DNA of 60,000 nt, taken from contig NC_064041.1 of NCBI RefSeq assembly GCF_932526225.1, forward strand, positions 10,834,813 to 10,894,812, in the 5' to 3' direction. Shown here piece after piece: positions 13,870 through 24,716 of the stretch. Under the pieces are notes generated by a model, which worked only from the letters and a program-made list of their open reading frames with translations, was not told the origin of the DNA and did not search any database. How positions within the stretch are numbered: the first letter of the stretch is position 1; each line of letters begins with the position of its first letter. The position numbers and the translations under genes are program-made. The stretch comes from Nematostella vectensis (taxonomy: Eukaryota; Cnidaria; Anthozoa; Actiniaria; Edwardsiidae).

Positions 13870-14045
13870 TTCATTTATGATGATAATATACCATTTCCTT
13901 TTTTCACATTTCATATTTGATTATAATATACCATTTTCATTCTTTTTTCCATTTCATTTATGATAATTATATACAATTTTCATCTTTTTCCATTTCATTT
14001 ATGATTATAATATACCGTTTTCATCTTTTTCCATATCATTTATGA
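13870..14045. repeat. Short AT-rich repeat, about 50 bp unit, 3 copies
   Basis: A block of TTTCATTTATGATTATAATA then TACCATTTTCATCTTTTTCC recurs three times with small changes between 13870 and 14045. It separates the 45 bp array from the fold-back element. Confidence 0.7.
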
Positions 14046-14051
14046 ATTTAG

Positions 14052-14188
14052 ACAATACACCAAAAACTGGGATTTTCGTCTTTAATAAGACTTTATCAGG
14101 GCAAACTGAAGAAGGTGAATCGTTACAAGCTTATTTACATCCTGAAGAAGTCTTATTAAAGACGAATTCCAGTTTTTGGTGTATTGTA
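14052..14188. mobile_element. Fold-back (inverted-repeat) element
   Basis: A left arm at 14052-14101 and a right arm at 14141-14188 are near-perfect reverse complements over about 47 bases (both carry ACAATACACCAAAAACTGG and GTCTTTAATAAGACTT), with a loop of about 39 bp. It would form a strong hairpin in DNA or RNA. It could be a miniature inverted-repeat transposon, but no clear target-site duplication is visible. It lies 100 bp before the splice acceptor of the first recognised Lhx2/9 exon. Confidence 0.75.
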
Positions 14189-14288
14189 TTCATTCTTCTG
14201 GTTCACGAACACGGCCATTTGGGCTTTTTGTATTTATTCATGAATTTAGTATACTATTCTTATTATTTTTTCCATTTTTCTTCAACAG

Positions 14289-14500
14289 GCCATGCCCAGC
14301 GCGGATCAAATGGGTGACAAGCAGCAGGCGGTATGCGCGGGCTGCGGGTCTCGAATCCTCGAGAGGTTCTACCTGATGGCCGTGGACCAGGAATGGCATG
14401 CAGACTGTCTCAAGTGCAGCGATTGTGAACTGAGGCTTGACAATGAGCTAACCTGTTTCTCGAAGGACGGGGTCATACTATGCCGTGAGGATTACTATAG
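14289..14500 (+). CDS. Lhx2/9: Lhx2/9 exon encoding LIM domain 1
   Basis: The acceptor is TTCTTCAACAG (AG at 14287-14288) and the donor is TATAG|GTGAGT (GT at 14501). The exon carries the complete first LIM zinc finger pair and ends in phase 2 inside an arginine codon. The ATG at 14292 sits in a good context (GGCCATGCC). The residues before the first zinc ligand begin Met-Pro-Ser, which resembles the position where a vertebrate Lhx2 exon begins, so an unseen upstream coding exon is possible. Confidence 0.93.
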
Positions 14501-17500
14501 GTGAGTAAAGGTATATCAAGATGTTTTAAACAGCCTTTGTCAGCCGCCATTTTGTCATCCTAGCAAATTACCAAGCCTGAAAAAGCATCCATTTCCATCG
14601 GCTGATTTGGGGAAGCCAATACGATATTTCCGATGGAATTTGGTAAATAAAGTACAAAACTTTGTTTTTAGATGGTTATTCCGAGATTGTGACATATTTT
14701 GTGCCTTCAAATAACAAATGAAAACAACAACAAAGGTATTGCTGACAAGGGCCCTTTAAGCTATATAAGTATAGCTATGCGAGTGGATCTATGTGTATGA
14801 GCTATAGGTGAGGCATGTAAAATACACAAGTATGGGGTGATATCAGCGGCGTAGCCAGGATTTTTAACAGGAGGGGGCCCAAAAGGGACTTTCAAGGCAT
14901 TTTCTCCTGTATTTTAGATAATGTCTCATATATTTACTGTATTTTTGGCTGCTAAAAGGGAGGGCCCGGGCCCTCTAGGCCACCCCCCTGGCTACGCCCC
15001 TGGATATTGTGCCGTTAGGATTACTTTAAGTGGTTAAAGCTATATCAAGTGTATGTATTAAACTACAGTATATAAGTAAAGCTATGCGAATCTGTGAGTA
15101 TAAGCTATATAGGTGAGTCATGCAAAATCACCATGTAGTTGTGTTCATGAATCAGAGTAAAGAATATGGTTCACCGAAAACTAGTAGTCGATTCTGTCAC
15201 ATCAGTCAGAGTCCTCTACCAGATTTATTCTTATATTATATAGGTGAGAATATATTAGTATAGGTATAAGTAAGGTAGAGGTACGGATGCGGGTATAGGT
15301 GGCTATATAATTAAGCTCTGTTTTGATACTTTATGTGTAAGCTATGGATGAAGCTATGTGAGTGAACAAGCCCATGGACGGGCCTCAAGCAATATACCGC
15401 GTCTATAATCTCCATCTGAACAACGCCCAGTATGAATGCTTGGGCAAAACTAGTAAATCCATTTTCTGTGTTGAAAAGAGTGCCCTAATAGTCTATCATC
15501 ATTAATCATCATAGTAAAACAAGCTCTTAGAGACCAGCAAGTATCCACTCGTAATATCTGGAGATAAGCTCTTGTTAGATATATCAATGTTAAAATATCC
15601 CCTTTTATTGTCTGTTTTATAATTTGCTCTAGCGGAAACTGACTTTTTTTCCCATGCTGCTAAATTCGTGATAATGATCTGCGTTATCATTATCAATTGC
15701 TTAACGAATTTGGCAATTTCCTAAAAAAATTCATATTTCTCAAGTTTTTTAGGCCTTCGATTGGTTATTGAAATTCTTAAATAATTGAGTTCAATCTGTT
15801 TATCAAAAATATTCCTGATTAAATCTTTATTTTTCTTACATTTCAAACATCTGGTTATCTTGAGAGGGTTCTTGTTATTAATGCTGTAAACACGATCTCA
15901 AAACTAGATACATTTGAACTCAACCCTTGCTTATTTTTTTCTTTGCTGCTTTCGCGGAAATTTCTTAGAAATGGTGGTAACGTATATGCTTTGTCTTCGG
16001 AATTTTAGGTCAGCTATCAAGAGATCAAGCCGAAGTTATTGTGTCTTCTTTGTATAATTATCGTCTTGCTTTCCCCCTTTATTAGCTTTTTCCAACAGCT
16101 AGTAATTGAAGAGTTTAACAGCTGCTCAAAAAATGTTTTGGTGTAGGTTAGTAACTGAAGAAAAAAGAAAATAGTGTTGAAATCTTTTGTTTTGTTCGTT
16201 ATATAACCGACACTTTTTCTATTACTGTCTAGCCAAGGAAAGAATATTTATCAAATATTCATTGCTGGTTAGCTCAAGGGAGACTTTTTTTGTCAGGTTG
16301 CCTTCCCTTCTAACCCAAATATTTATGCCAAAATTATTTTTAATTCCGTGCCGAGTGTGTAAAAATGCAGTGTTCCTCTACACAAGCAGACAAGGCCAAT
16401 GTCGATAATTCATATCGCAGTTTTCCTTTTCTCTCAAGAAGTATTGTCTAAGCTAGATTTGTTAGTGGGATTAACGGATGCACATTTAGACATTCAAATG
16501 AAGGTGTAAGATGGGAGAATAGAGGTTTGTTCAAGAGTACGAAAAGCTATCCTCTTGCATCTGTTTTAATCAAGTCACAGTCACCAATCAATCGCTTTCT
16601 ATTCACACTTTAATGTTCGTTTTTTTTTTATCAAGATATGGTGTGTCAAAGTGTTTTAATTAAAAAGTTAAATCATTTTTGATAGCTTTGAATGCCCTAG
16701 TCAGATAATCACTTTAAATTTGCCTATTTCGGAATTATTTCTATTCTAGATATACTATAATATAAATAAGATATGGCACTATCAAATTTTGAACCGGTAA
16801 ATTTTATTTTCCAATTCTCTAAATTCAAATTTATTTTAACCTTTCCTTTATTCTTGATTAACTTTAATTAAACATAAAAGTTATACCAATTAAAATAAAA
16901 GAGAACGCTTTCTAATAATAAGACTATTCACTGAAGTGAAGTATGCGCCTTTGTTTTTATGTTCCCCAGTTTTTTGTCTTGTTTGAGAAGTACACTCTCC
17001 TTGTAATGACAAGAGTTCGCCTAGTCGATAAACAGCGAATAGTGGTTGTCGACATAGGTCAACAATCCCTTTACCCGTGTTTATAATATTACTTTAAATG
17101 CAATAAGCTTACACTAATATTTGCCCGTGATGTGAATGGATATACTTTGTCCACCTATTGGTTACCTAGCTACGGACTCTCAACACTTGTTTTCCGACCG
17201 AGTGTTGGGTTTCCTTTTTTAATTTAACTTCGTCGCGTTGTCTTGCTTCTACTCTGCTGTCAATCGCTTTAATTCAACTGAAATATCGCTCTTGTTTTCG
17301 CCGAATGGAATCCCTTTAGGTTATTCCCCTGAAACTCGCAAAACTCGCTGGTATTAGCTGACACTCAATCTTTGTTTCCCGCCAAAAGTCAAAGCTTTAC
17401 TCTCGTCTTCCACAAAACCTGCTCTTGTTTCCCGCCAAAACTTTTCTCTCGTTTCCCGCTATAACTTCAACCTCGTCACCCGACAGAAATATTCACACCA

Positions 17501-20500
17501 TGTCAATTATTTTGTTTTTATTTTCCGCTCTAACTTCGCACTCTACGCTCAAGTTTATCCCTTTCAAACCTCTTACTTGACTGCTCGCTTGAATGTCATC
17601 GCCTATCATGTCCACGGTTGATATTCTAAATGAAGAAAAGCAAACGATACTCTGATAGACTTGATAGCGCCCACACACCGAAGACGTCTTGAATGTTTTT
17701 TCACTGTTTTTATAGACATAGCAATGCAAACGATAAAGGTAGCAGGGCTACTTGAGAGAAAGAGTCATCTTTTCAGAGTAGACAAAGTGGCCCTTTCCTT
17801 TCTCCTAGGTTAACCTTTTCAGCCTTAAAAAGCTACAAAATAAGAACGGCGCAGCCTCAACAGAAAATTAGCCGTTCTTATAAAATAGTGGGCTCTACTT
17901 TGTTGACATTTTAGCAATAGTAAGAGAATTTACGCTCAGATGAATAAAACCAAAAAAACATGTTTTGGTGATTGGAATTTTCGATGTGAAAGATGTATTA
18001 TTGAATTGGTTTCATTCTGTTGGCTAAGTCTAATTTATTTATTTATTTGCAACATTCAGTCCTGTTATAATATTGCTATTAATCCATTGACGGTTCTATT
18101 TTTATACTTTATAATTGAATAAGATACTAATAAAATATTGCTGTAATCCGTAGACGGTTTTCAGTCAAGAAATGTTCGTCCTGCAGTCAAGCTATCTCAA
18201 GCAAAGAGCTCGTTATGCGAGCCCGCGATCAAGTCTACCATGTCAACTGCTTCGCTTGCGATCGCTGTAAGCGCATGCTCGCTACAGGGGAATACTTTGG
18301 AATGCGTGGAATCAGGATCTATTGTAAAGAGGACTACGAGGAGTTACTGCGTGAGGAATCGCGAAATCCAACCAAAATAAACTCGTTATCGAAAGGAAGA
18401 CCTCGGAAACGGCGGATTGCGACGGCAATAGAAAGCATCACTAATCTAGGTAAGACTTTTCAGTACATGTTTCTAATGAAATTCTAACAACACACGGTTT
18501 ACAGTGCGACGCGCGCTACCGTGGCCACCAATAGCCCTTATGGCCCCTTATGGCCCTTATGAGCCCTTATAGCCCCAGGCACGATGTATCGTACAAGCAC
18601 GTATGCAGGAATTTCTTAGGGCTGAGGGTGTGTGTGGGGGTGGGGGGAGGGGGGCAGTCATTGGCATCATTGGGGTACCCTATGTACCCTTTTTTTGCCT
18701 GAGAAATTGGGGAATAAGTTTGAAACGCTAGAAATTTTGGGGAATAATTTTGAAACGCTAGAAATCTGTGTTTGTGCCTAGTTTTATTTGAGAACTCCAT
18801 ACAACAAATTTAATTGAAATCTAGAATTAAATTTAAGGCTTTATTTAATTATATAAAGTCTCGAGTTAAAGAGTCTTTGACTTAAGTAGGAAAACAACTT
18901 TAGGGACTATACACCAATGATTGACGTATGGAATGATTAGCCGTATTCGTATAAAAATTAAAAAAAGGCATCGTGTTCGGACGTGATGTGATAAACTATT
19001 ACGTCACTCTGCAATGGTGTATTGAATAAAATGCTAACAATTTAAAGTCATGTATATTGCGCACATCCATCTTCATCTCTTTGGCCGGAAGCTTAGCACT
19101 AGACAAACTAAATTTACCAAATGTTAACCGAACCTATTTCGTCCTTTTAGTTACTTAACTTATTTCCCTTTGTTTGTAATTGCTACCACTCCCAACGGAA
19201 ACTGATCTGAATAGTTTTCTAAGAGAACCCCTTCGTCTTGTATTTATTCTATTCAACACTAAATGCTCTAAGCTATTTTTTTTATGTTTTTCAAGATGTT
19301 GCTCTCAAACACTGAGTTGTTAAGTGGGTATATTCATCACATCCTCAAGTACAGGTGGTTAAGGAGCTCATTATGTATTTTTAGATGGTCAGTATACCGC
19401 TTAAAAATGGATGAATAGGATTTTTACCGAATTTCTTGAGTAGCAATCACTGTCTTGTGACTAAAAAAAAAACATTTATTTTTAACGTGTATTTATATTT
19501 TTCCCGATATTAACTTATTTAGATGACAATGAAAGCTGAGCTTTGTAATTTTGGATTTAGATTTATTATGCAGTAGATTTAATATGATCTAATTTTTAAA
19601 CATGTTCTCAAAGTTCCGGCCTTTTGTTTTTTTTTTAATTTTTTTTTATGGGATATAATATGAACCAAACTTCGCACATTTACTCATATTGATGATAATT
19701 GAAATGAGACGTGCTCGGTCGTAAAGTTTCTATTTTGTGTTATCTTTTTGGTTTATAGTACTGTTACAATATTTTTCTCTCTTTCGTATTTTTTCGTGTT
19801 GATCTCCAATATAGTAACCATGCCACGTGCTTGTTACTTAGACTTAAGCGAACACAAAAACTGATAAAAATAACAAAACTATTATATATCTTTATAGGTA
19901 CTTAGCTGCGAGCCTGTCTAGAAGGAAATCATGTAAATATGATTTAATTGAATCTGTGACAGAACTCATTCAAACCGAAACTCTAAGCTCAAGGTTGTCC
20001 TCAATTCTAAAAGCCGCATCTGTCACTATCGCTCTATCTGTCTGTTGAAGCTCATCCAAACAGCAATTTCACTATCTGATATTCCCACGAGAAACTAAAA
20101 TCTAACACGAGGCATGAAGTCCTCAAAAGTCCGGTTTATTTTGATTAAGAAACGCTAGATATTTCTGCCGAAACAAAAACATTGAGATAAAGCTTGTGCG
20201 TCTCAATACCTAGTCATTTAAGTATACTTTAAGCTGTTTGTTCGACTTTTTGAATAGCAATAATTAAAGCTTGTTAAGATCCCAGAGCCCTTATTGGTGT
20301 ATAAAGGGTTAGGTATTCATTGAAGTCTTTGATGAGTTACCTTAATACAAATGAAGGAGCTGTAGATTACTTAAGTCAGTCAGACAAACAATTTCATAAA
20401 CGTAATAATAAAGCTCTACACAAATGTGTATGAGTGTGATCGTCGCCTAATTGTAACTATGCTATTGAATGAAATGACTAGTTTTTATTATTGTTGTTGT

Positions 20501-22302
20501 ATTATTTAGAGCCTTGTGATATAAGCTGCACCCTGGTTCACACGTCGAGAAAGATAGGGTGTTGTTTGTGTGTCGTTTTTATATTATTGATGTGGTATCG
20601 TTGTGAAGTAGACTGACTGCACCAATATCTTCATGTGGCGAACTGTCGAGAGATAGAAGGGCATTAACTTGGGTTGTCGTGTTTGTATTATTCAAAGCGT
20701 TCGCTAGTTATATGGCCTGTACCGGTCTATAGAATACCATTCCACTAATTTGCATTTTGATTGTATTTACTGGCTCGTTCTATAGCAAATCGAGGTGCGA
20801 AGTTTTATTGTGGACACTTTGTGGACGGGTTTCTGTAGTTGCTCCCTTTTGTCTCTTGATGGAGCTGATAGCCCTGTATTGTAGGTTGTTGTTGTTGTAT
20901 AATCGAAACCCTTGTGCTTCTTGAAAGAGGCCTTGTACCGCCTCCTTTTTTGCATATACGCTGTTGTCCTCTCTTTTATCTTGAGTTCTTGTGAAGCCTT
21001 CATCGGGAAACCTGCCTTATAATCCAGTTTATAATACCTTTGTTTACCAACTCTACTTTCCTAACAAAACATATGAACCAAGTTTAATTATATTTCCAAA
21101 TCTCTTCTTTAACAAACGTAACTGACGCCCCCTAATTGTTAATTCAACGATAACTCTTTTGCGTGTAAGTAAATTGCCTTTTTTTCTCAAGTTCCTCATA
21201 ATTGTTATTTTTTTAATTCCGAATAGTTTTGTAGCCCTAATACCGCCACAATCGAAACAAGACCTTAACCTCAAACTTATCTTTCGAATTAATCCCACCA
21301 TAGCCTCTCCAGTGCATTCAAAGTGTAACAAAGACAAATTACTCAGTATTTAGAGCGGATAATTGTTAACAAAGCTACTAATAGTCCTCAAAGCCCAGGC
21401 AGGTGCAAATGGGATTTCAAAGGGGCCGCACTATCAGCATGATGCCGGCATGTGAAGCCTCGTCTCTCAGTCTCTAGGATAAGCGCTATTTTATAAGGTT
21501 TTGGATGATACAAATAACAAAAACAACAAATAAACAGAAGTATAACATCCTCTTACGACAGACGCTTCGCTCCAAGATACAGGTGCAGATATGGCTTAGC
21601 GACTTCTTCTCAATAACAGAACACAGTTAATACCTCCCTCTCTTAATGTTATTTCCTTTCAGTATGATTATGATTGATGTTTATCTGATATTTTCCTTTT
21701 CAGATCAAAGCTAAGAGTATTCAATTTCCGTTTGATATTACTTTCTGTGAAATGACTCATTCACGGCCCCTCGGCGGCGACGTACTCATTGGTTTCTCAT
21801 TTTTCATTTATCAAGTGACCCAGGGTCATGTGGCGTATAAAAATGTAATGTGTTCTAGCTGTAATATGTTTAGGCCGCGAAAGCAGTTTGTTTCCTAAGC
21901 ATGATTCCATGCTTTATATGTCTCTGAAAAGTATTATCTACGTGCCTTAAACTTTTAATTCTTTGCCTAGGATACGACCTCTCTGACCGACCCGGCGAAC
22001 TTACGACTGGTGCCGACGGCCGTCCGAAACGCGTCCGAACTTCATTCAAGCATCACCAGCTTCGTGCGATGAAGACTTACTTTGCCATGAATCACAACCC
22101 GGACGCAAAAGACTTGAAACAGCTCTCGCAAAAGACCGGTCTGACAAAAAGAGTTTTACAGGTTTGGTTTCAGAACGCGAGGGCAAAATTTCGTAGAACT
22201 GTGTGCAATACGTCGCAGACGCCGATGTCCCCGTCATGTGATCAGCTCACCCCCTCTTCCGGTTCCGGTTTAACAGATCTGTGCGAGAATAATTTAGTAT
22301 GA
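14289..22302 (+). CDS. Lhx2/9: LIM-homeodomain transcription factor, Lhx2/Lhx9 (apterous) class
   Basis: The spliced coding segments are 14289-14500, 18154-18449 and 21971-22302. From the ATG at 14292 they give 278 residues in one frame. LIM1 spans about residues 15-67 (ligands C15, C18, H36, C39, C42, C45, C64, D67). LIM2 spans about 77-130 (C77, C80, H99, C102, C105, C108, C127, D130). The homeodomain is about 187-246, with WFQNARAK at 234-241. The class is shown by LTCFSKDG and REDYYRRFSVKKC in the LIM region and by HHQLRAMKTYFAMNHNPDAK in the homeodomain. By family knowledge this is a nuclear DNA-binding regulator of neural and appendage patterning that recruits LDB/Chip cofactors through its LIM domains. 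The exon at 14289 opens in phase 0 with GCC before the ATG; vertebrate relatives have an extra N-terminal exon upstream, so the true start may lie further 5'. The linker and C-terminus are short. Confidence 0.93.
14531..14754 (-). mobile_element. Dispersed MITE-like repeat, copy A (intron 1 of Lhx2/9)
   Basis: The reverse complement of this stretch matches 51949-52171 nearly end to end: shared blocks include CATCTAAAAACAAAG/TATCTAAAAACAAAG, ACTTTATTTACCAAATTC, GCCGATGGAAATGGATGCTT and GGATGACAAAATGGCGGCTG. The ends are short inverted repeats (CTTTGTCAGC and GCTGACAAGG). A more diverged copy lies at 45365-45590. There is no open frame, so it is non-autonomous. Confidence 0.8.
14844..15002. mobile_element. 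159 bp MITE with 5 bp target duplication
   Basis: The ends are inverted: CAGCGGCGTAGCCAGG at the left and the complement of CAGGGGCGTAGCCAGG at the right, with GGGCCC-rich subterminal parts. The flanks are GATAT (14839-14843) and GATAT (15003-15007), a 5 bp direct duplication. It lies in intron 1 of Lhx2/9. Elements with similar CGTAGCC ends are common in invertebrate genomes as far as I recall; I cannot assign the superfamily. Confidence 0.85.
15010..18153 (+). other. Remainder of Lhx2/9 intron 1
   Basis: This is AT-rich intronic sequence without recognisable exons. A CpG-rich, less AT-rich part at 17160-17600 contains three TTTCCCGC motifs (17375, 17428, 17452). The intron ends in ATCCGTAG, an acceptor with a weak pyrimidine tract. 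Confidence 0.7.
18154..18449 (+). CDS. Lhx2/9: Lhx2/9 exon encoding LIM domain 2
   Basis: The acceptor AG is at 18152-18153 and the donor is TCTAG|GTAAGA (GT at 18450). The acceptor was chosen over a nearby TTTTCAG (18158-18164) because only the upstream one restores phase 2 and gives the family motif RRFSVKKC across the junction; in that frame the TTTTCAG itself is coding (Phe-Ser). The exon encodes LIM2 and a basic linker (GRPRKRR) likely to act as a nuclear localisation signal, and ends in phase 1. Confidence 0.92.
18450..21970 (+). other. Lhx2/9 intron 2
   Basis: This is a 3.5 kb intron with consensus ends (GTAAGA and CTTTGCCTAG). It contains a G-rich stretch at 18625-18655, a two-copy 33-37 bp repeat (GGGGAATAA.TTTGAAACGC) at about 18710-18770, and otherwise AT-rich sequence. 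No exon is recognised. Confidence 0.7.
21971..22302 (+). CDS. Lhx2/9: Lhx2/9 terminal coding exon with complete homeodomain
   Basis: The acceptor is CTTTGCCTAG (AG at 21969-21970); joining the split glycine codon keeps the frame. The whole homeodomain is in this one exon, with the Arg-Thr-Ser-Phe N-terminal arm and Gln50 and Asn51 in WFQNARAK. After the homeodomain only about 32 residues remain, rich in Ser/Thr and ending LTDLCENNLV before TGA at 22300-22302. This resembles the TTLTDL part of the longer vertebrate tail. Confidence 0.95.
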
Positions 22303-22605
22303 AATGGAAAAAATATATATTTGATTGGTGGAGGATAGAAGAAACCCGCGTGTGTGTGAGCCGGGAGGTAGTTTTTAATGTTTAGTGTAAATAGCGTCTT
22401 CGAAATACTGCTATAGCAGGAAGTCGATGGGAAGCCTGTGGTGACGTCACTGCTGTGAAATAGATTTTTGGCAAAATGTAGTAATACCTATCAAGTCGAT
22501 TTTATTTCAAGAAGTTGCGAATGCAAACTTGCCATAATCTCTGTTTGTGTGTGTATGAAATACAAGATATTATGAATGAATAAACGAAAGAAGAAAACAG
22601 ACTAT
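22303..22605 (+). other. Lhx2/9 3' untranslated region with poly(A) signal
   Basis: AATAAA lies at 22579-22584, about 280 bases after the stop codon, and no other strong signal precedes it. The exact cleavage site cannot be read from sequence. A second AATAAA-like signal further on was not needed. Confidence 0.6.
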
Positions 22606-24716
22606 AATGCCTATTTGGAAATTAACACTGTCTAAAATATATGGTTTGTCACTGGCGTTATTCATTTTGTGTTCTTCTCCTGGATGGTGTGCTATCGATT
22701 TAATCAATTTTAACGATCTAAATATGTAGGAGTAGATGTATAACGCTAGGAAAACATAACTTTCTATACATACTACTTGCAAAATGCCATAGGCTAGGCC
22801 TAGTATGCATCTCTCCAAGATCACCCGGTAAGCTTTTCTGTCACCGCACGCAGCTAAAACATTCAGAAAAAATGTGCGCTTCTCGTTTTATAATGTATAA
22901 TGATGTTGTGATTGGTCTTTTTAGTTTTGCTTGTGGTTAAAAATTTATTCAAAGGCCAAAAATAGCTTTCGTATCATGAGTATTGGCTGGGCATTTTCAC
23001 AATTCAAGGCAAGACTGCAAAATACCGAGAATATATTATTTCCGTTTCCGTGAGCTTCCATCGAGCACGAGGTTAGTGCGGAATTGTTTCGAGTTTTTTC
23101 TATCATTTTCCACCTTGATTTTAGTTAAAAGTTACATCGCATGCACCAAATACGTCTTTTTCTTTATTTTATAAAGCATTCGGAAGGATTGTATCCACCA
23201 TTTAGAGAGTAATTTCTTTAATGGGTGCCAAATTCTTTAATGTTATTTTCGACACGCCTCCAAAAAGTATCAGTTCATGATGACTAGTGTTTGCCAATGA
23301 TTTCTGTAGTCGTGATTATTATTATTTTTAGTTACAATATCCATCAATGAATCAATGATGCGGCAGAATTCGTACCAGGCGGTTTGTGGGAGGGGGGGGG
23401 GGGGGGGGGGACTCACAATCCCCCTTGTGCGAGTGAGGTCAACTTTCGGTCAGTTTCAAAAACGATGATTTTAAGTATCTTGATAAGTTTAAATGGTTAA
23501 TCAAAATTCTGGACATTTTCAGATATATGCCTATATTGCTTCAATAAAACCATTCCCACTCGATATTTTCGAAAAAAAAAATACAGTAGTTAAGATCCGT
23601 AGTTCCCCACATACAAAAAGAACCTTTATATAAAAGCCCTGGTATCTTAACACCATTTATAAAAGAACCTTACAGTAAATGTATAAGAAATTGCCCTAAA
23701 ATGTTTGTAAAACCTTGTAAAGGTAGGATTTCAGGTTTTAATATGCGGAGCTACCGTAGAACACTTTTTAGAATTTGTATCCCACAAGGAAAAAAATGTT
23801 CTGCTTATGGGGCACAGGCCTGCTATATAGCGTCTTTGGAAAATACGAGGAGCTTTCAAAATGTGAAGTGTAGACCAGAATCCTGTAGGCTGATTTGGTA
23901 TACCTGTGGTTCATCGATCGAGCGACTCTGGGAAAAGAACAAAATGGTGGCGGTAAATACAAAAAGCCTGTGTGAGTGCGGTGAGTGGTGTGTTGATTCA
24001 GACTTTTCCAGAATAGAATTGCGTTCAAATCTTACCAAAAGATGGATCAAGATCCCGGAATGCCAAAGGTATTCTTGTGATCGCTCAGTGACTTAATCAT
24101 CGTGATTTTAAAGCCTATTTCACTGTTACTTTTAACTGAAGTTATATTTGCGCGCGAAATTTTAAAATTCGGGACGATGGCAACTGCCGGGGGATAACTC
24201 CCCTATACTCACTAGATAGGATATATATTTTAAAGCTATTTATATTTTAAACTGGGTGTATATCTCAAGACTGTCTGTCCTGAACAGGGTTCCAATATGA
24301 GTATCATTTTACTTTCACATGAATTGTCAAATAGAATGTTGTCACTGAGTCTTTTTTACTTTTTGCGGTTCAGGTATATTCAGGTTTTTCATGATTGTTT
24401 GCCCTTTTTCCTCAAAGTGGGTATGAAGATGCAACTTGTTGGGTGCCTTGTTGATCTGTGAATGAGAAATCCGACCTGACACAAAAAATCTGTCAGAAGA
24501 CAGGTGGATACCATATAGAAGTATTGAAAAATCTAAAATACAAACAGACACTTGGTTTTTCTAATTGTTTTTGCATAGTTTGAAAAACTGGATATATTTT
24601 ATAGATAATCAAATTAAAAGTTAAATTAATTAATTCAAATTCCCTGTCGCCTATGAGCAATGCCTGCTCTGATGACTTTCAAAAATAGTCCATTGCAGAT
24701 TGCACCTTATTTCTTT
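22606..24716. other. Intergenic sequence, no gene seen
   Basis: It contains a 19-base G-run at 23392-23410. A 131-codon + strand open frame (23701-24096) is Cys-rich but matches no family I know and has no supporting splice or promoter signals. I treat it as chance. Confidence 0.5.

Noticed and set aside
13507-13914. A 135-codon minus-strand frame with repeated Leu-Val-Gly-Asp-Phe
   Set aside because: It overlaps the 45 bp repeat, whose length is a multiple of 3; the non-repeat part has no recognisable feature.
18158-18164. TTTTCAG as the acceptor of the LIM2 exon
   Set aside because: Using it breaks the reading frame with the LIM1 exon; the weaker AG at 18152-18153 gives the conserved RRFSV motif and the right phase.
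23701-24096. A 131-codon Cys-containing frame
   Set aside because: No recognised domain, signal peptide or splice context; another frame is also open on the opposite strand. Most likely chance.
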